The notes beneath the pieces are model-generated. The model ran no database searches and was not told where the DNA came from. It saw only the letters and a list, made by a program, of their open reading frames with translations. A program made the translations under genes and the position numbers. DNA of 64,000 nucleotides, taken from Flavitalea sp966112615. Its GTDB lineage: Bacteria; Bacteroidota; Bacteroidia; Chitinophagales; Chitinophagaceae. Positions 8,299-17,640 of this stretch are shown here, one piece after another. Position 1 is the first letter of the stretch, and each line of letters starts with the position of its first letter. The stretch covers positions 62,001 through 126,000 of the forward strand of contig CBHWDO010000003.1 in NCBI GenBank assembly GCA_966112615.1. Direction: 5' to 3'.

Positions 8299-9015
8299 AT
8301 GAGAAATTTATTGTCTGCCTTAGTCTTCATGTTATCCTTTCTTACACTGTCTGCCCAAAAGCAGGTAAATGATCCAAATGTTGAAACCCGTAATGTATCT
8401 GGTTTTCATGGGGTGGATGTTTCCAGTGGAATTGAACTCATCCTTACGCAGGGAAATTCTGAAGCAGTGGCTATCAGTTCAGCGGATGGTAAATACAATC
8501 AGGATATTATTACTGAAGTAAAGAATGGTATTCTTAAGATCGGCATCGACATGTCGAAATTCAAGAATTGGAAATCCTATAATAAGAAGCTGAAGGCTTA
8601 TGTTTCTATCAAAAATATTGATAAGGTAGAAGCATCCTCAGGAGCTCATGTAAAAGTGGAAGGCAGTATTAAATCAGATAAGATCTTGTTAGATGCAAGC
8701 AGTGGAGCAATCGTGGAAGGTTCTTTCCAGGCATCTACCATGGAAGTAGACCAGAGCAGTGGAAGTATTGTTAGAGTTTCAGGGGAAGTTAAGGACCTGA
8801 ATGTTGACGGTTCAAGTGGAAGTATCTTTGAAGGATACGATCTTTCAGCAGGTAATTGTGTTGCTGAAACCAGCAGCGGAAGCATGGTAAGGGTTACTGT
8901 AAATAAAGAACTTTCAGTTCATGCAAGCAGTGGAGGATCTATTAACTACAAAGGGAGTGCAGTGATCAGGAATATTAAAACCGGTAGTGGTGGTCATGTA
9001 TCAAGAAAAAGCTAA
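8299..9015 (+). CDS. Secreted DUF2807 (GIN-domain) protein, copy 1
   Basis: 238 residues with a signal peptide (MRNLLSALVFMLSFLTLSAQ) and one head-GIN/DUF2807 domain. The core is a right-handed beta-helix made of repeats of about 18-20 residues in which SSG recurs at each turn (SSGAHV, SSGAIV, SSGSIV, SSGSIF, SSGSMV, SSGGSI). Function is not known; the fold suggests a periplasmic or surface binding protein. A paralogue follows after 19 bases, so the two are an operon from a tandem duplication. Confidence 0.85.
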   Translation: MRNLLSALVFMLSFLTLSAQKQVNDPNVETRNVSGFHGVDVSSGIELILTQGNSEAVAISSADGKYNQDIITEVKNGILKIGIDMSKFKNWKSYNKKLKAYVSIKNIDKVEASSGAHVKVEGSIKSDKILLDASSGAIVEGSFQASTMEVDQSSGSIVRVSGEVKDLNVDGSSGSIFEGYDLSAGNCVAETSSGSMVRVTVNKELSVHASSGGSINYKGSAVIRNIKTGSGGHVSRKS

Positions 9016-9034
9016 CAACATAAATTATAACCAT

Positions 9035-9748
9035 ATGAAAAAGCAACTTGCAGCAATGGGAATGGTGTTCGCGATGTTCACAGCAACAGCGCAGCAAAAG
9101 CAGGTAATTGCAGATGAAAATGCACAACAGCGAAACCTCAAAGGATTTCACGCCATAAAAGTTTCTCATGCATTCGATGTAGTTATTTCACAGGGAAATG
9201 AAGAAGGGGTAGTAGTGAGCGCAAAGAATGCCGAATTCCGCGACAAGATCACTACCGAGGTAAAAGACGGCGTACTGATCATCGGGTATGAAGAGAAGAT
9301 GTGGAAGGGAGGAAATAAAAATCTGAAAGCGTATATATCTGTTAAAGACCTTGACCAGTTAACTGCATCTGGCGCCTGTGATATATCCATCACCGGAACA
9401 TTAAAAGCAAAGGAGCTTTCCATAGTTTTATCCGGTGCGAGTGATCTGAAAGGTTCTGTTGAAGCAGATTTTCTTTCTGCAGATCTGAATGGTGCATCTG
9501 ATGTTTCAATCAATGGACGTGTAGCCGGGTTGAAAGTGGAAGCCAGCGGTGCAAGTGATTTCAAAGGCTATGACCTGATGGCAGAAAAATGTGATGCCAA
9601 AGCAAGTGGTGCTTCAGATATCAAGATTACAGTAAACAAAGAACTCAACGCAGAAGCAAGTGGTGCAAGCGGAGTATCCTTTAAAGGTTCAGGAGTGATC
9701 AAAGACATAAAATCAAGCGGAGCAAGCAGCATCACCCGAAAGGGATAA
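9035..9748 (+). CDS. Secreted DUF2807 (GIN-domain) protein, copy 2
   Basis: 237 residues from the ATG at 9035, chosen because it gives a clean signal peptide (MKKQLAAMGMVFAMFTATAQ); the frame is open further upstream to 8987 but that would add a hydrophilic tail overlapping copy 1. The protein aligns along its length with copy 1 but its repeat word is SGAS(D) rather than SSGS (SGACDI, SGASDL, NGASDV, SGASDF, SGASDI, SGASGV). The function is unknown. The gene converges on the esterase gene with seven bases between stops. Confidence 0.87.
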   Translation: MKKQLAAMGMVFAMFTATAQQKQVIADENAQQRNLKGFHAIKVSHAFDVVISQGNEEGVVVSAKNAEFRDKITTEVKDGVLIIGYEEKMWKGGNKNLKAYISVKDLDQLTASGACDISITGTLKAKELSIVLSGASDLKGSVEADFLSADLNGASDVSINGRVAGLKVEASGASDFKGYDLMAEKCDAKASGASDIKITVNKELNAEASGASGVSFKGSGVIKDIKSSGASSITRKG

Positions 9749-9755
9749 TGATGGC

Positions 9756-10598
9756 TTAAAACGCCCAATCCAGAAAGGCCGGCATCGACTCCCTCCACCA
9801 GGGCCAGTCGTGCCGGCCTTCCTTATTTTCCAAAACTGTAATAGATGTTGATGGAACTTTTCTGTACTTTTTAAGATCATTGATCAGGTCCTGCGTATCA
9901 TCAGCAACATCAATGATGCCATCTGCGTCGCGGTCACTGTTTTCTTCTTTCAAACCATAATAAAAAAAGTATTGCTGATCAGGGGTCTTGCGGGATGCGC
10001 GGATCTTTGATAAGATGATCCTGTTCTTATCATCATTGTAATCTTTTTCAGCAGCGTCCTTATCTCTCCACCAGAATGAACCGGAGAAAATTCCCACCTT
10101 ATCAATTTTTGCAGCATTGTTCCATGCCACATCGAATGCGGATAACCCACCAAGTGAAACACCTGCAATAGCAACAGTATGGAATTTTTTTGCGCCGGTT
10201 TTTTTCTTGATGAAGGGAAGCAGTTCAAGACCTACAAATTCACTGTAGTCATCTGCTTTTGCACCGCGTCCCATATAATCTGCTTTATTACTGATGCCAT
10301 ATTCCTGCATACGATCTCCCACATGAATAGCAACTACAACTAGAGGACCGATCTTCTTGGCTTCATATAAACTGTCGATGAGCTTTTCCATATCAAGTTT
10401 TTCATATTCACTTCCATCGTTGAGCAGGAGCAGGTTTAGCTGCGACAGATCCTTAGGCAGTTTTGTGTTAAGGATGGTAAGATGAACTTTACGTTGCAGT
10501 CTGCGGGAATAAATTTCATCTTCCTGTTTCGCTGGTTTTGATGAGCAGTTTGAGAAAAGAAGTATTGATAGGGCAAGTGCAAATATTTTCATGGTCAT
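9756..10598 (-). CDS. Lipoprotein esterase of the PF00756-like alpha/beta hydrolase family
   Basis: 280 residues; a second Met at residue 3 could also start it. A lipoprotein signal ends in LLFSNC with the acylated Cys at 18. The fold has the nucleophile elbow AGVSLGG and a C-terminal catalytic His in GRHDWPWW, as in esterase D/enterochelin-esterase-type proteins. LLLNDGSEYEKLDM holds the usual oxyanion-side segment. A calcium-like Asp-rich loop (DRDADGIIDVADDTQD) is inserted near residues 223-238. Substrate unknown. The C-terminal codons, including the catalytic His, overlap the strong hairpin at 9774-9821. Confidence 0.8.
   Translation of the reverse strand: MTMKIFALALSILLFSNCSSKPAKQEDEIYSRRLQRKVHLTILNTKLPKDLSQLNLLLLNDGSEYEKLDMEKLIDSLYEAKKIGPLVVVAIHVGDRMQEYGISNKADYMGRGAKADDYSEFVGLELLPFIKKKTGAKKFHTVAIAGVSLGGLSAFDVAWNNAAKIDKVGIFSGSFWWRDKDAAEKDYNDDKNRIILSKIRASRKTPDQQYFFYYGLKEENSDRDADGIIDVADDTQDLINDLKKYRKVPSTSITVLENKEGRHDWPWWRESMPAFLDWAF
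9774..9821. terminator. Long hairpin inside the 3' end of the esterase gene
   Basis: AAGGCCGGCA (9775-9784) pairs with TGCCGGCCTT (9811-9820), and CGACT (9786-9790) with AGTCG (9806-9810), leaving one bulged T; CCC and GGG can close the top. It lies just beyond the stop of DUF2807 copy 2 and inside the last 20 codons of the convergent esterase. It is a good candidate terminator for the DUF2807 transcript, although the following T-rich run is short. Confidence 0.5.
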
Positions 10599-10628
10599 AA
10601 AAAATAGATAGGGAAAATAAAGAAAACA

Positions 10629-10660
10629 TTTGGATGGTATATATCAAAGGCCTACTTTTG
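10629..10660 (+). promoter_or_regulatory. Promoter of the initiator tRNA gene
   Basis: TTTGG at 10629-10633 and TACTTTTG at 10653-10660 (TAnnTTTG) are separated by 19 bases, a textbook Bacteroidota promoter. The start would be near 10667, four bases before the mature tRNA. Confidence 0.72.
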
Positions 10661-10670
10661 CACTCCACAT

Positions 10671-10742
<72 letters not shown>

Positions 10743-10752
10743 CTGAGAGAAG

Positions 10753-10776
10753 CCCGCGTTGATCGCGGGTTTTTTT
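10753..10776 (+). terminator. Rho-independent terminator after the initiator tRNA
   Basis: CCCGCG (10753-10758) pairs with CGCGGG (10764-10769) around a TTGAT loop, followed by seven T residues. It ends fourteen bases before the era ATG. Confidence 0.88.
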
Positions 10777-10790
10777 ATGTAGATTTAAAG

Positions 10791-11660
10791 ATGAAAGCAG
10801 GTTTTGTTAGCATATTTGGTAGGCCCAATGCAGGGAAAAGCACTTTGCTGAACGCTCTGATGGGTGAAAAGCTTGCTATCGTTTCTCCAAAGGTTCAAAC
10901 AACCCGCCACAGGATCAAGGGCATATTAAGCTCTGATAATTACCAGATCATTTTTTCTGATACACCAGGCATCATAGAACCGAAGTATAAGCTTCACGAG
11001 AAAATGATGATGGCAGTGAAGTCTGCACTGGAAGATGCGGATATCGCTATTTTTCTGGTTGATATCACGCAGGACTGGGCTGAATTGGATGATCTGTTCA
11101 GTGCTTTTAAATTGAAAGCTCCAACATTCGTGGTGCTTAACAAGATTGATTCTGTTAACCAGGTAAAAGTTGATGAAGCAAAAGCCTTCTTTGGATCTAA
11201 GCCATATTGTAAAAGGATCTTTACCATTTCAGCCTTAAAGGGCGAGCAGGTGAATGAATTACTCGATGCAATAGTGGAAACCCTTCCGGAGGGCGAACCG
11301 TTTTTTGAGGGAGATGAGATCTCGGATCTGCCAACAAAGTTCTTTGTTGCTGAGATGATCCGGGAGAAGATCTACAATATTTATAAAGAAGAAATACCAT
11401 ACCATACAACAGTGCTGGTGAATGAATTCAAGGAGAAGTCAACACTGGTAAAGATAACTGCCGACATCGTGGTGCAGCGGGAAACACAAAAAGGAATTTT
11501 GTTGGGAGAAGGTGGAAAGATGATCCGGTTGTTGGGAACTGAGGCCAGGAAAGAAATTGAAGCATTCCTTGGACAAAAAGTTTTTCTTGAACTTCATGTG
11601 AAGGTTCGTCCGAAATGGCGTGATAATGACCTGATGTTAAGGGAATATGGTTACAGGTAA
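10791..11660 (+). CDS. era: GTPase Era
   Basis: A 289-residue essential GTPase that binds the 3' end of 16S rRNA and assists 30S assembly. The GTPase domain shows G1 GRPNAGKST, G2 TTRHRIKG, G3 DTPG and G4 NKID. The C-terminal KH domain carries GILLGEGGKMIRLLG, and ELHVKVRPKWRDN ends it. It is complete and lies 28 bases before der. Confidence 0.97.
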   Translation: MKAGFVSIFGRPNAGKSTLLNALMGEKLAIVSPKVQTTRHRIKGILSSDNYQIIFSDTPGIIEPKYKLHEKMMMAVKSALEDADIAIFLVDITQDWAELDDLFSAFKLKAPTFVVLNKIDSVNQVKVDEAKAFFGSKPYCKRIFTISALKGEQVNELLDAIVETLPEGEPFFEGDEISDLPTKFFVAEMIREKIYNIYKEEIPYHTTVLVNEFKEKSTLVKITADIVVQRETQKGILLGEGGKMIRLLGTEARKEIEAFLGQKVFLELHVKVRPKWRDNDLMLREYGYR

Positions 11661-11688
11661 TTTAGTAAGAATTGAAAATTTATAGTTT

Positions 11689-13005
11689 ATGTCGGGATTT
11701 ACAGTGGCAATAGTTGGTCGTCCAAATGTGGGTAAGAGTACCTTCTTTAACCGTTTGCTGGAACAGCGAAAAGCCATCGTTGATGATGTGAGTGGAGTTA
11801 CGCGCGACAGGCAATATGGAGTGGCGGAGTGGAATGGAAAAAATTTCAACGTTATTGATACAGGAGGATTTGTTCCTCAAAGTGAAGACATATTTGAAAG
11901 AGAGATCAAGAAGCAGGTCTTGATTGCATTGGAAGAAGCAAATGCACTGGTGTTCATGGTGGATGTTACCACTGGAATCACTGACCTGGATGAAGCGATG
12001 GCAGATGTGTTGAGAAGAACTTCGAAGCCTGTTTTTCTTTCAGTAAATAAAGTGGATAACCACGACAGGCTCCTGGAAGCAACTGAATTCTATGGATTGG
12101 GTTTCGATAATGTTTTTTTCCTATCGGCTATGAGCGGAAGCGGATCCGGGGAATTGCTGGATGCGATTGCAGAACTTATTCCGGAAGAAAGATCAGAGGA
12201 GACCAAAGAGATCAATGAGCTTCCGAAGATCGCGATCATTGGTCAGCCGAATGTGGGGAAATCTTCTTTACTGAATGCGCTGGTAGGGCAGGAGAGAACG
12301 ATTGTCAGCGATATTGCAGGCACCACAAGGGATACGATTCATACCCATTATAATTTATTTCAGAAAGAATTCGTGCTCATCGATACCGCAGGTATCAGGA
12401 GAAAGGCAAAAGTGCATGAAGACCTGGAATTTTATTCCGTGATCCGCGCCATCAAGGCAATGGATGAGGCCGATATTATTTTGTTGGTACTGGATGCGAC
12501 CAAGGGAATCACGGCGCAGGACCTCAATATTTTTGGACTGGCTGCCAAGAAAGGAAAGGGTATCGTGATACTGGTAAATAAATGGGACCTGGTGGAGAAG
12601 GAAACGAATACTGCCAGGGATTATGAGCGTGAACTCAAGAAAAGGATCGCCCCGTTCACTGATGTACCGATTGTATTCATTTCAGCAAAAGACAAGATCA
12701 GAATACATAAGGCATTGGAGGAAGCACTGGCAGTGTATGAAAATAAATCCAAGAAGATCCCAACTTCCAAGTTGAATGATGTGATGTTGAAGGCCATTGA
12801 ATCGTACCATCCGCCGGTTGTTCGTGGTAATCCTATCAGGATAAAATATGTAACGCAATTGCCAACTCATGTACCATCCTTTGCGTTCTTCTGTAATTTC
12901 CCGGATGATGTAAAGGATTCTTATAGAAACTACCTTGAGAATCAATTGAGAGAGAATTTTGATTTTAAGGGTGTGCCGGTAAGGATCTTTTTCAGAAAGA
13001 AGTAA
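11689..13005 (+). CDS. der: Ribosome biogenesis GTPase Der (EngA)
   Basis: 438 residues with two GTPase domains in tandem, the mark of this family: GRPNVGKST at the N-terminus and GQPNVGKSS near residue 183. Both have DTGG/DTAG and NKVD/NKWD motifs. A KH-like C-terminal domain starts around residue 360. Der acts in 50S subunit maturation. It follows era by 28 bases, so two ribosome-assembly GTPases are co-transcribed next to the initiator tRNA. Confidence 0.97.
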   Translation: MSGFTVAIVGRPNVGKSTFFNRLLEQRKAIVDDVSGVTRDRQYGVAEWNGKNFNVIDTGGFVPQSEDIFEREIKKQVLIALEEANALVFMVDVTTGITDLDEAMADVLRRTSKPVFLSVNKVDNHDRLLEATEFYGLGFDNVFFLSAMSGSGSGELLDAIAELIPEERSEETKEINELPKIAIIGQPNVGKSSLLNALVGQERTIVSDIAGTTRDTIHTHYNLFQKEFVLIDTAGIRRKAKVHEDLEFYSVIRAIKAMDEADIILLVLDATKGITAQDLNIFGLAAKKGKGIVILVNKWDLVEKETNTARDYERELKKRIAPFTDVPIVFISAKDKIRIHKALEEALAVYENKSKKIPTSKLNDVMLKAIESYHPPVVRGNPIRIKYVTQLPTHVPSFAFFCNFPDDVKDSYRNYLENQLRENFDFKGVPVRIFFRKK

Positions 13006-13040
13006 TAATCAGTCTTTTAAACAAAATAATTTTTGATATG

Positions 13041-13067
13041 GAAGTTTCCTGTGGGAAACTTCTGTAT
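13041..13067 (+). terminator. Hairpin after der
   Basis: A perfect nine-base-pair stem (GAAGTTTCC at 13041-13049, GGAAACTTC at 13054-13062) with a TGTG loop. The following bases are A/T rich without a clean T-run. It probably ends the era-der transcript. The remaining 200 bases up to 13265 hold no gene that can be supported. Confidence 0.5.
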
Positions 13068-13265
13068 TAAATTGAATTACAGGGATTTCCTTTAGCGGAA
13101 AAAATTTGTAACATTGTTCCCTTGTTGTTGCAGGTCTCAGAATTTTTATAGTTCTTTACCCCCTGAAACCACCTCGCTGAACTTCAGTAAGCTCAAATTC
13201 CATTCTATCTAGAAAACCCTTCAGATCCATTTCCTATCGTACGTTTCAATTGAAAAAATTCATGT

Positions 13266-15650
13266 ATGAATAAATTCTACGTTACGGTAGTAGCATGCCT
13301 TACCTTTATCAGTGCTGCTTTTTCACAGGACCGTTATTGGGTTGGTCCGGCCACCAATACCAATTGGAATAATACGGCCAACTGGTCTTCCTCAGATGGT
13401 GGTCCCGGCGGAGCTTCTGTTCCAAATGGAATCGGTTCCAACGCGATCTTCAATTCCAATGCGATAGTTAACCTGGATATTTTGAATCCAAGTCTGACAA
13501 GGTTATTGGTAAGCAATAATTCTAATGTTACCATTTATTCTGCTCAGGATTCAAGATTAACCATTCATGGAACTTCCACTTCATTTCCGGGTTTAACCAT
13601 TACTTCCGGAAGTACACTTCGTGACAGTACTAGCAATACTGCGGTTGATTTTGAAGTGTATTTTGCCAATAATGCAAGAGGAAGAATTGATGGAACCTGG
13701 GCGTTCAATTCGATAGGCGTTCCGGTAAACCTTGGTCCTTTCTTCAATATTTCCGATACAACCGGTTTGAATACCAAGGTCCAGGTGAATGGAAAAATTT
13801 ATGTAGGAAACCCAAGTACATACCCAATTTCAAATGCATTTAATTACCTGGATTTCCTCGCTGGTTCTGAATATCATCTGGATGGAAATAAGGGTAGCAT
13901 TTTTGGTGCGTCCTGGAATATTGCTTCAACTATCAGAATCACGGGAAGAACAACAACTGGACCAACTATCAATGGGTCAGGAACGGCAAGACCTATCAGT
14001 AAGATAATTTACAACTGTCCAAATCAATCAGCACAGCTGTCTTTGAACCTTGTAAATCGTCAATTAAAATCAGATCTAATCATTGAAAATACAAATGGAC
14101 AGGAACTGGTAATATTTGGTGCAGGAACTGGTTCTACACCATTAACTATTGCTAACTCAATTGACGGAAACCTTAGTATATCAGGCAACTCCAATGTATT
14201 GTTATCAAATTCAACTTCAGGAAACAGGACCAATACTCTGACCGTTGGAGGAGATTTTATAATGTCAGGCGGAACATTTGACTTTTTCAAAGACAATAAT
14301 CTTACCGCGCCTTCTACCGTGAAGGTTAAAGGAAATATTTTACATACAGGTGGAACAATCAAAGCAACTTCGAATGCTAATTCTACTACCACAGAATATT
14401 TCATTTTTGAAATGAATGGAACCACTCCACAAACCATCACTTCAATTCCTGGAAGCTGGTCAACCCCGAGGAACTTTATCACCTTAAGAATGAATAATGC
14501 GGCAGGTGTGACCTTAAATACTCCGTTGAGTGTAGGATTGTTGAGCTGGAATTCTGCCAACAAAGGAGTTTTGTATACTACTCCAACAAACATTATTACG
14601 GTAATGAGCAGCCAGACAGGAGTTCTTCCTGCAAATTCACCTGGAAATAATGGATATGTTGAAGGTCCTATCAGAAGAAGAACTGCAGCACTCGGACAAT
14701 ACGAAATTCCTGTAGGAAAGAATGGTGATCTTCATATGGTAGAACTTGGGCCAAACTCAACTTCCGAATCATATTTCATAGTTGAATACTTTGATTACAG
14801 CTACAGCGATCTGAGTGTACAGCCTCCTCTTACTGCGGTATCAGACCAGTATTTCTGGTCAATTTCCAAAGAATCGGGTGGAGCAGATGTGTCTATCAGG
14901 ATGTTCCTTGAAAGTGCTATTCCAGGTGCGAAATCTACCGATGCGCTGCTTCCTGCAAAATACAATGGAACTGACTGGCTGAATGTAAAAGGTTCAACAG
15001 GTACATCACTGGTTCCTGGAAATTCTACTTCAGGATTTGTTACTACAGATGTACAAACTTCTTATAGTGATTATACCATTGCATACGGTGCCCAGTCTGC
15101 TTTGCCTGTCAACCTCGTATCATTCAATGGTAAGAAGATCAATTCAGGAAGATCACAACTGACATGGGTGATCAGCAGCAATGCAAGACCTGAGAAATTT
15201 GAAATACTTCGTTCAACCGATGGAAGAAACTTCACTTCTATCGGAACTGTAACCGGGGTGATCACAAGATTGCAATACGATTTTGAAGATGCACAAATGG
15301 TGAACGGTAACAATTTCTATAGGTTGAAACTATACGATAAAGATGGTAGCGTAAACTATAGCAAGATCATTACTCTGATGAATGGAACCAATGGCTTCTT
15401 CATGACTTCCATGTTACCAACAGTAGTATATGATCGTGCAAAAGTTAATATCAGTTCTTCTAAGAAAGGATCTGTTCAACTGGTTGTGACAGATATGAAT
15501 GGACGGATTGTACACCAGCAGATTTCTGCCATCACAACAGAAAACCAGGATATCTGGGTGGAATTGAGAAGCCTTTCAAAAGGTGCTTATCATATCACCG
15601 GATATTTCGATGGAAACAGGTCACAGACCATCCGTTTTGTAAAGCAGTAA
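13266..15650 (+). CDS. Large secreted beta-helical protein with T9SS type A sorting domain
   Basis: 794 residues: signal peptide (MNKFYVTVVACLTFISAAFSQ), an N-terminal YWVGPATNTNWNNTANWSS segment common to Bacteroidota adhesin-like proteins, then a long Thr/Asn/Ser-rich region likely to fold as a beta-helix. At about residue 616 ALPVNLVSFNGKK begins a fibronectin-like domain, followed by a C-terminal sorting domain (VVTDMNGRIV, SLSKGAYHITG, IRFVKQ). The type IX system would export it to the surface. It is the first of three related genes; no enzymatic motif is seen. Adhesion or matrix function is an inference. Confidence 0.82.
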   Translation: MNKFYVTVVACLTFISAAFSQDRYWVGPATNTNWNNTANWSSSDGGPGGASVPNGIGSNAIFNSNAIVNLDILNPSLTRLLVSNNSNVTIYSAQDSRLTIHGTSTSFPGLTITSGSTLRDSTSNTAVDFEVYFANNARGRIDGTWAFNSIGVPVNLGPFFNISDTTGLNTKVQVNGKIYVGNPSTYPISNAFNYLDFLAGSEYHLDGNKGSIFGASWNIASTIRITGRTTTGPTINGSGTARPISKIIYNCPNQSAQLSLNLVNRQLKSDLIIENTNGQELVIFGAGTGSTPLTIANSIDGNLSISGNSNVLLSNSTSGNRTNTLTVGGDFIMSGGTFDFFKDNNLTAPSTVKVKGNILHTGGTIKATSNANSTTTEYFIFEMNGTTPQTITSIPGSWSTPRNFITLRMNNAAGVTLNTPLSVGLLSWNSANKGVLYTTPTNIITVMSSQTGVLPANSPGNNGYVEGPIRRRTAALGQYEIPVGKNGDLHMVELGPNSTSESYFIVEYFDYSYSDLSVQPPLTAVSDQYFWSISKESGGADVSIRMFLESAIPGAKSTDALLPAKYNGTDWLNVKGSTGTSLVPGNSTSGFVTTDVQTSYSDYTIAYGAQSALPVNLVSFNGKKINSGRSQLTWVISSNARPEKFEILRSTDGRNFTSIGTVTGVITRLQYDFEDAQMVNGNNFYRLKLYDKDGSVNYSKIITLMNGTNGFFMTSMLPTVVYDRAKVNISSSKKGSVQLVVTDMNGRIVHQQISAITTENQDIWVELRSLSKGAYHITGYFDGNRSQTIRFVKQ

Positions 15651-15670
15651 TGTTTAGATAATGAATGATT

Positions 15671-15697
15671 AGCCCCTCAACTGAGGGGCTTTTTTTT
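15671..15697 (+). terminator. Rho-independent terminator after the first T9SS protein gene
   Basis: AGCCCCTCA pairs with TGAGGGGCT around a short loop, followed directly by eight T residues. It separates the first adhesin-like gene from the second. Confidence 0.9.
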
Positions 15698-15779
15698 ATG
15701 GTGAAAAAACGTAGCAATGGTGGTGTTTTCACCATTGCCAAAGCAAGCAGTCTTAATAGATTGCAGGAAATATGTGAGG

Positions 15780-17576
15780 ATGAAGTGGTGGCTGGTGATA
15801 ATTATTTTGCAGTGCCAAATTGTATCTGCTCAACAGAGATGGGATGGGGAAGCCAATAACAGGTTATGGAGTGATGGAAGGAATTGGGAAGGTGATAGTA
15901 TCCCTGACCAAAACACCCAAGTAATTTTTGATCATACTTTTATTGATTCAAATTTTACTGTCATACTTGATTCAGCTGCCGGCCCTGTTGTCATTGGATC
16001 ATTAGAAATAATTCCATCGAATGGCAGGAATATCCGTTTAATTATTCCTGCGCAAAACAAGATATCACCCGCTTTGAATTGCTTGAATGCACATTCGATA
16101 GTATTAAGAAATGGAGCCATCATTCAAAATTCCTCTGGAGCATCTTCAGGATCGATCATATTGGTAAGCGATTCAGTTTATCTATTCAATGGGTCAAGGT
16201 ATATTCATAATACTGCAAGGGCTCATGCTTCGTTTGTTTCATTGTTGTCTGCAAGAACCGGCACAGAGGAAGGAATCTTCGAGTTTGATGTACCTTCTGC
16301 ATCCACAACGGTTTCATTAAGCGACCGGGTATTCGGTCGATTGGTATTTTCTTCTCAATCGGCCGGAGGCAGTTCAAATTATACAGGGTCGGGAACCAAA
16401 CCAATAAAAGTCAGGTCGGGATTGGAATTGATCAATGGCGCAAAACTCAACCTCAATTTTACTGATACATTACATGTTTCGGGTGATATCAGTTTACTGA
16501 AGTCTACTTTAAATATTTCTTCTTCAGTAAGAAGCTTTACGGTAAAAGTTCAGGGAAATATCAATGGTGACGAGCAATCGGTTATAACTGAAACAGGAAC
16601 TGCATATGGAGAGGTCTTATTATCCGGTAAGCAATCGCAGCTTATCAATTTTAAAGGACTTGTTTCTAATGAGGTCGGCTTTAAATTCGATAATTCTTTT
16701 GATGTTACAGTACAATCTCATTTATCCGTTCCATCGAAATTGGTTTTAAAAAATGGGATCATTAATACCACAAGTTCAGCTTTGCTAAAGCTTGGAAAAA
16801 GAGGATATTTTGTTTGTGATACATTGAATCTGGGCACCTTTGTAAATGGCCCGGTTTATATGGAATCTGATTCCTTAAGAAATAATACCCTGCTACCCAT
16901 CGGTTCCGGAATCTTACATTGGATAGCCTTAAAAAACTGGTCTGGAAGTTTTGTGGTCGAATATGTAAAAGCTGATCCCAACCAGTTTGGCCAAGTAGAG
17001 ATCCTGGATCATATCAGCACACAGGGTTATTGGAAATTCTCTTCCTGGTTGGGAAGTGCTCAGTCGCTGGAGTTATCATTCCCTGATGTGAATTTTTCCG
17101 GGGTTACGGACCTTGCCAGTCTTGGAGGTGCTATTTTAAATCAAAGTAAATGGACAGCCTTGCAGGTGAAAGAAAGAAAAGGATCAGCGGGGTCTAATGG
17201 GTCGATCGTTTTGGGGGATCTTTCCTGGCAGCCTACGACCATGTTTGCGCTTGGAAGTTATTTGGCAAGCCAAAATCCTTTGCCACTGAGGGTTTTGGAA
17301 AGAAAGAAAAGAGTAATTGGAACAGGCAGTATTAAAATTTTAAAAGCTTTTCGATCCGGTGATAATATTTATGTTGAAATAGATTCAAAAGAAAGGGGGC
17401 CGTTGGAGCTTGCTATGTTCAATATTGCCGGACAGTTATTGGTGAAGCGGAATATTAATGTGATGAAAGGGAGGCAAATTATTTCAATGAGATTACCTTT
17501 GCACAGTCCTACAATAATTCACTTATTTGGATTATTTTACGGTGTGCCTGTGAACTCAATGCAGGTTATGTTATAG
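15780..17576 (+). CDS. Secreted beta-helical protein with shortened C-terminal domain
   Basis: 598 residues from the ATG at 15780, which gives a good signal peptide (MKWWLVIIILQCQIVSAQ) and lies after GTGAGG; the open frame upstream to 15717 would destroy the signal peptide. It resembles its two neighbours (RWDGEANNRLWSDGRNWEG at the mature N-terminus, repeated beta-strand text after). The fibronectin-like domain is missing: NPLPLRVLERKK runs almost at once into a C-terminal domain (AMFNIAGQLLVKRNINV) that ends in QVML rather than the usual basic tail. Whether type IX sorting still works is unclear. Confidence 0.75.
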   Translation: MKWWLVIIILQCQIVSAQQRWDGEANNRLWSDGRNWEGDSIPDQNTQVIFDHTFIDSNFTVILDSAAGPVVIGSLEIIPSNGRNIRLIIPAQNKISPALNCLNAHSIVLRNGAIIQNSSGASSGSIILVSDSVYLFNGSRYIHNTARAHASFVSLLSARTGTEEGIFEFDVPSASTTVSLSDRVFGRLVFSSQSAGGSSNYTGSGTKPIKVRSGLELINGAKLNLNFTDTLHVSGDISLLKSTLNISSSVRSFTVKVQGNINGDEQSVITETGTAYGEVLLSGKQSQLINFKGLVSNEVGFKFDNSFDVTVQSHLSVPSKLVLKNGIINTTSSALLKLGKRGYFVCDTLNLGTFVNGPVYMESDSLRNNTLLPIGSGILHWIALKNWSGSFVVEYVKADPNQFGQVEILDHISTQGYWKFSSWLGSAQSLELSFPDVNFSGVTDLASLGGAILNQSKWTALQVKERKGSAGSNGSIVLGDLSWQPTTMFALGSYLASQNPLPLRVLERKKRVIGTGSIKILKAFRSGDNIYVEIDSKERGPLELAMFNIAGQLLVKRNINVMKGRQIISMRLPLHSPTIIHLFGLFYGVPVNSMQVML

Positions 17577-17588
17577 CCTTATCCAATC

Positions 17589-17640
17589 CCCTGAATAACT
17601 AGGTTCCAAGAATCCTGGTCGCCAATAAAATTATTCAGGG
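17589..17640 (+). promoter_or_regulatory. Inverted repeat ending at the start codon of the third T9SS gene
   Basis: CCCTGAATAA (17589-17598) and TTATTCAGGG (17631-17640) are perfectly complementary with 32 bases between them. The right arm touches the ATG at 17641, where the ribosome must bind. It could be a translation-controlling stem or a weak terminator for the gene upstream. Confidence 0.5.

Noticed and set aside
8987..9748. Longer form of DUF2807 copy 2 starting at 8987
   Set aside because: It would overlap copy 1 and put 16 hydrophilic residues before a clean signal peptide that starts at 9035.
14060..14593. 177-residue minus-strand frame opposite the first T9SS protein
   Set aside because: Antisense shadow of a Thr/Asn-rich coding region; rich in Val and Pro with no motif.
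15717..17576. Longer form of the second T9SS protein starting at 15717
   Set aside because: The added 21 residues spoil the signal peptide, and the ATG at 15780 has a better upstream sequence.
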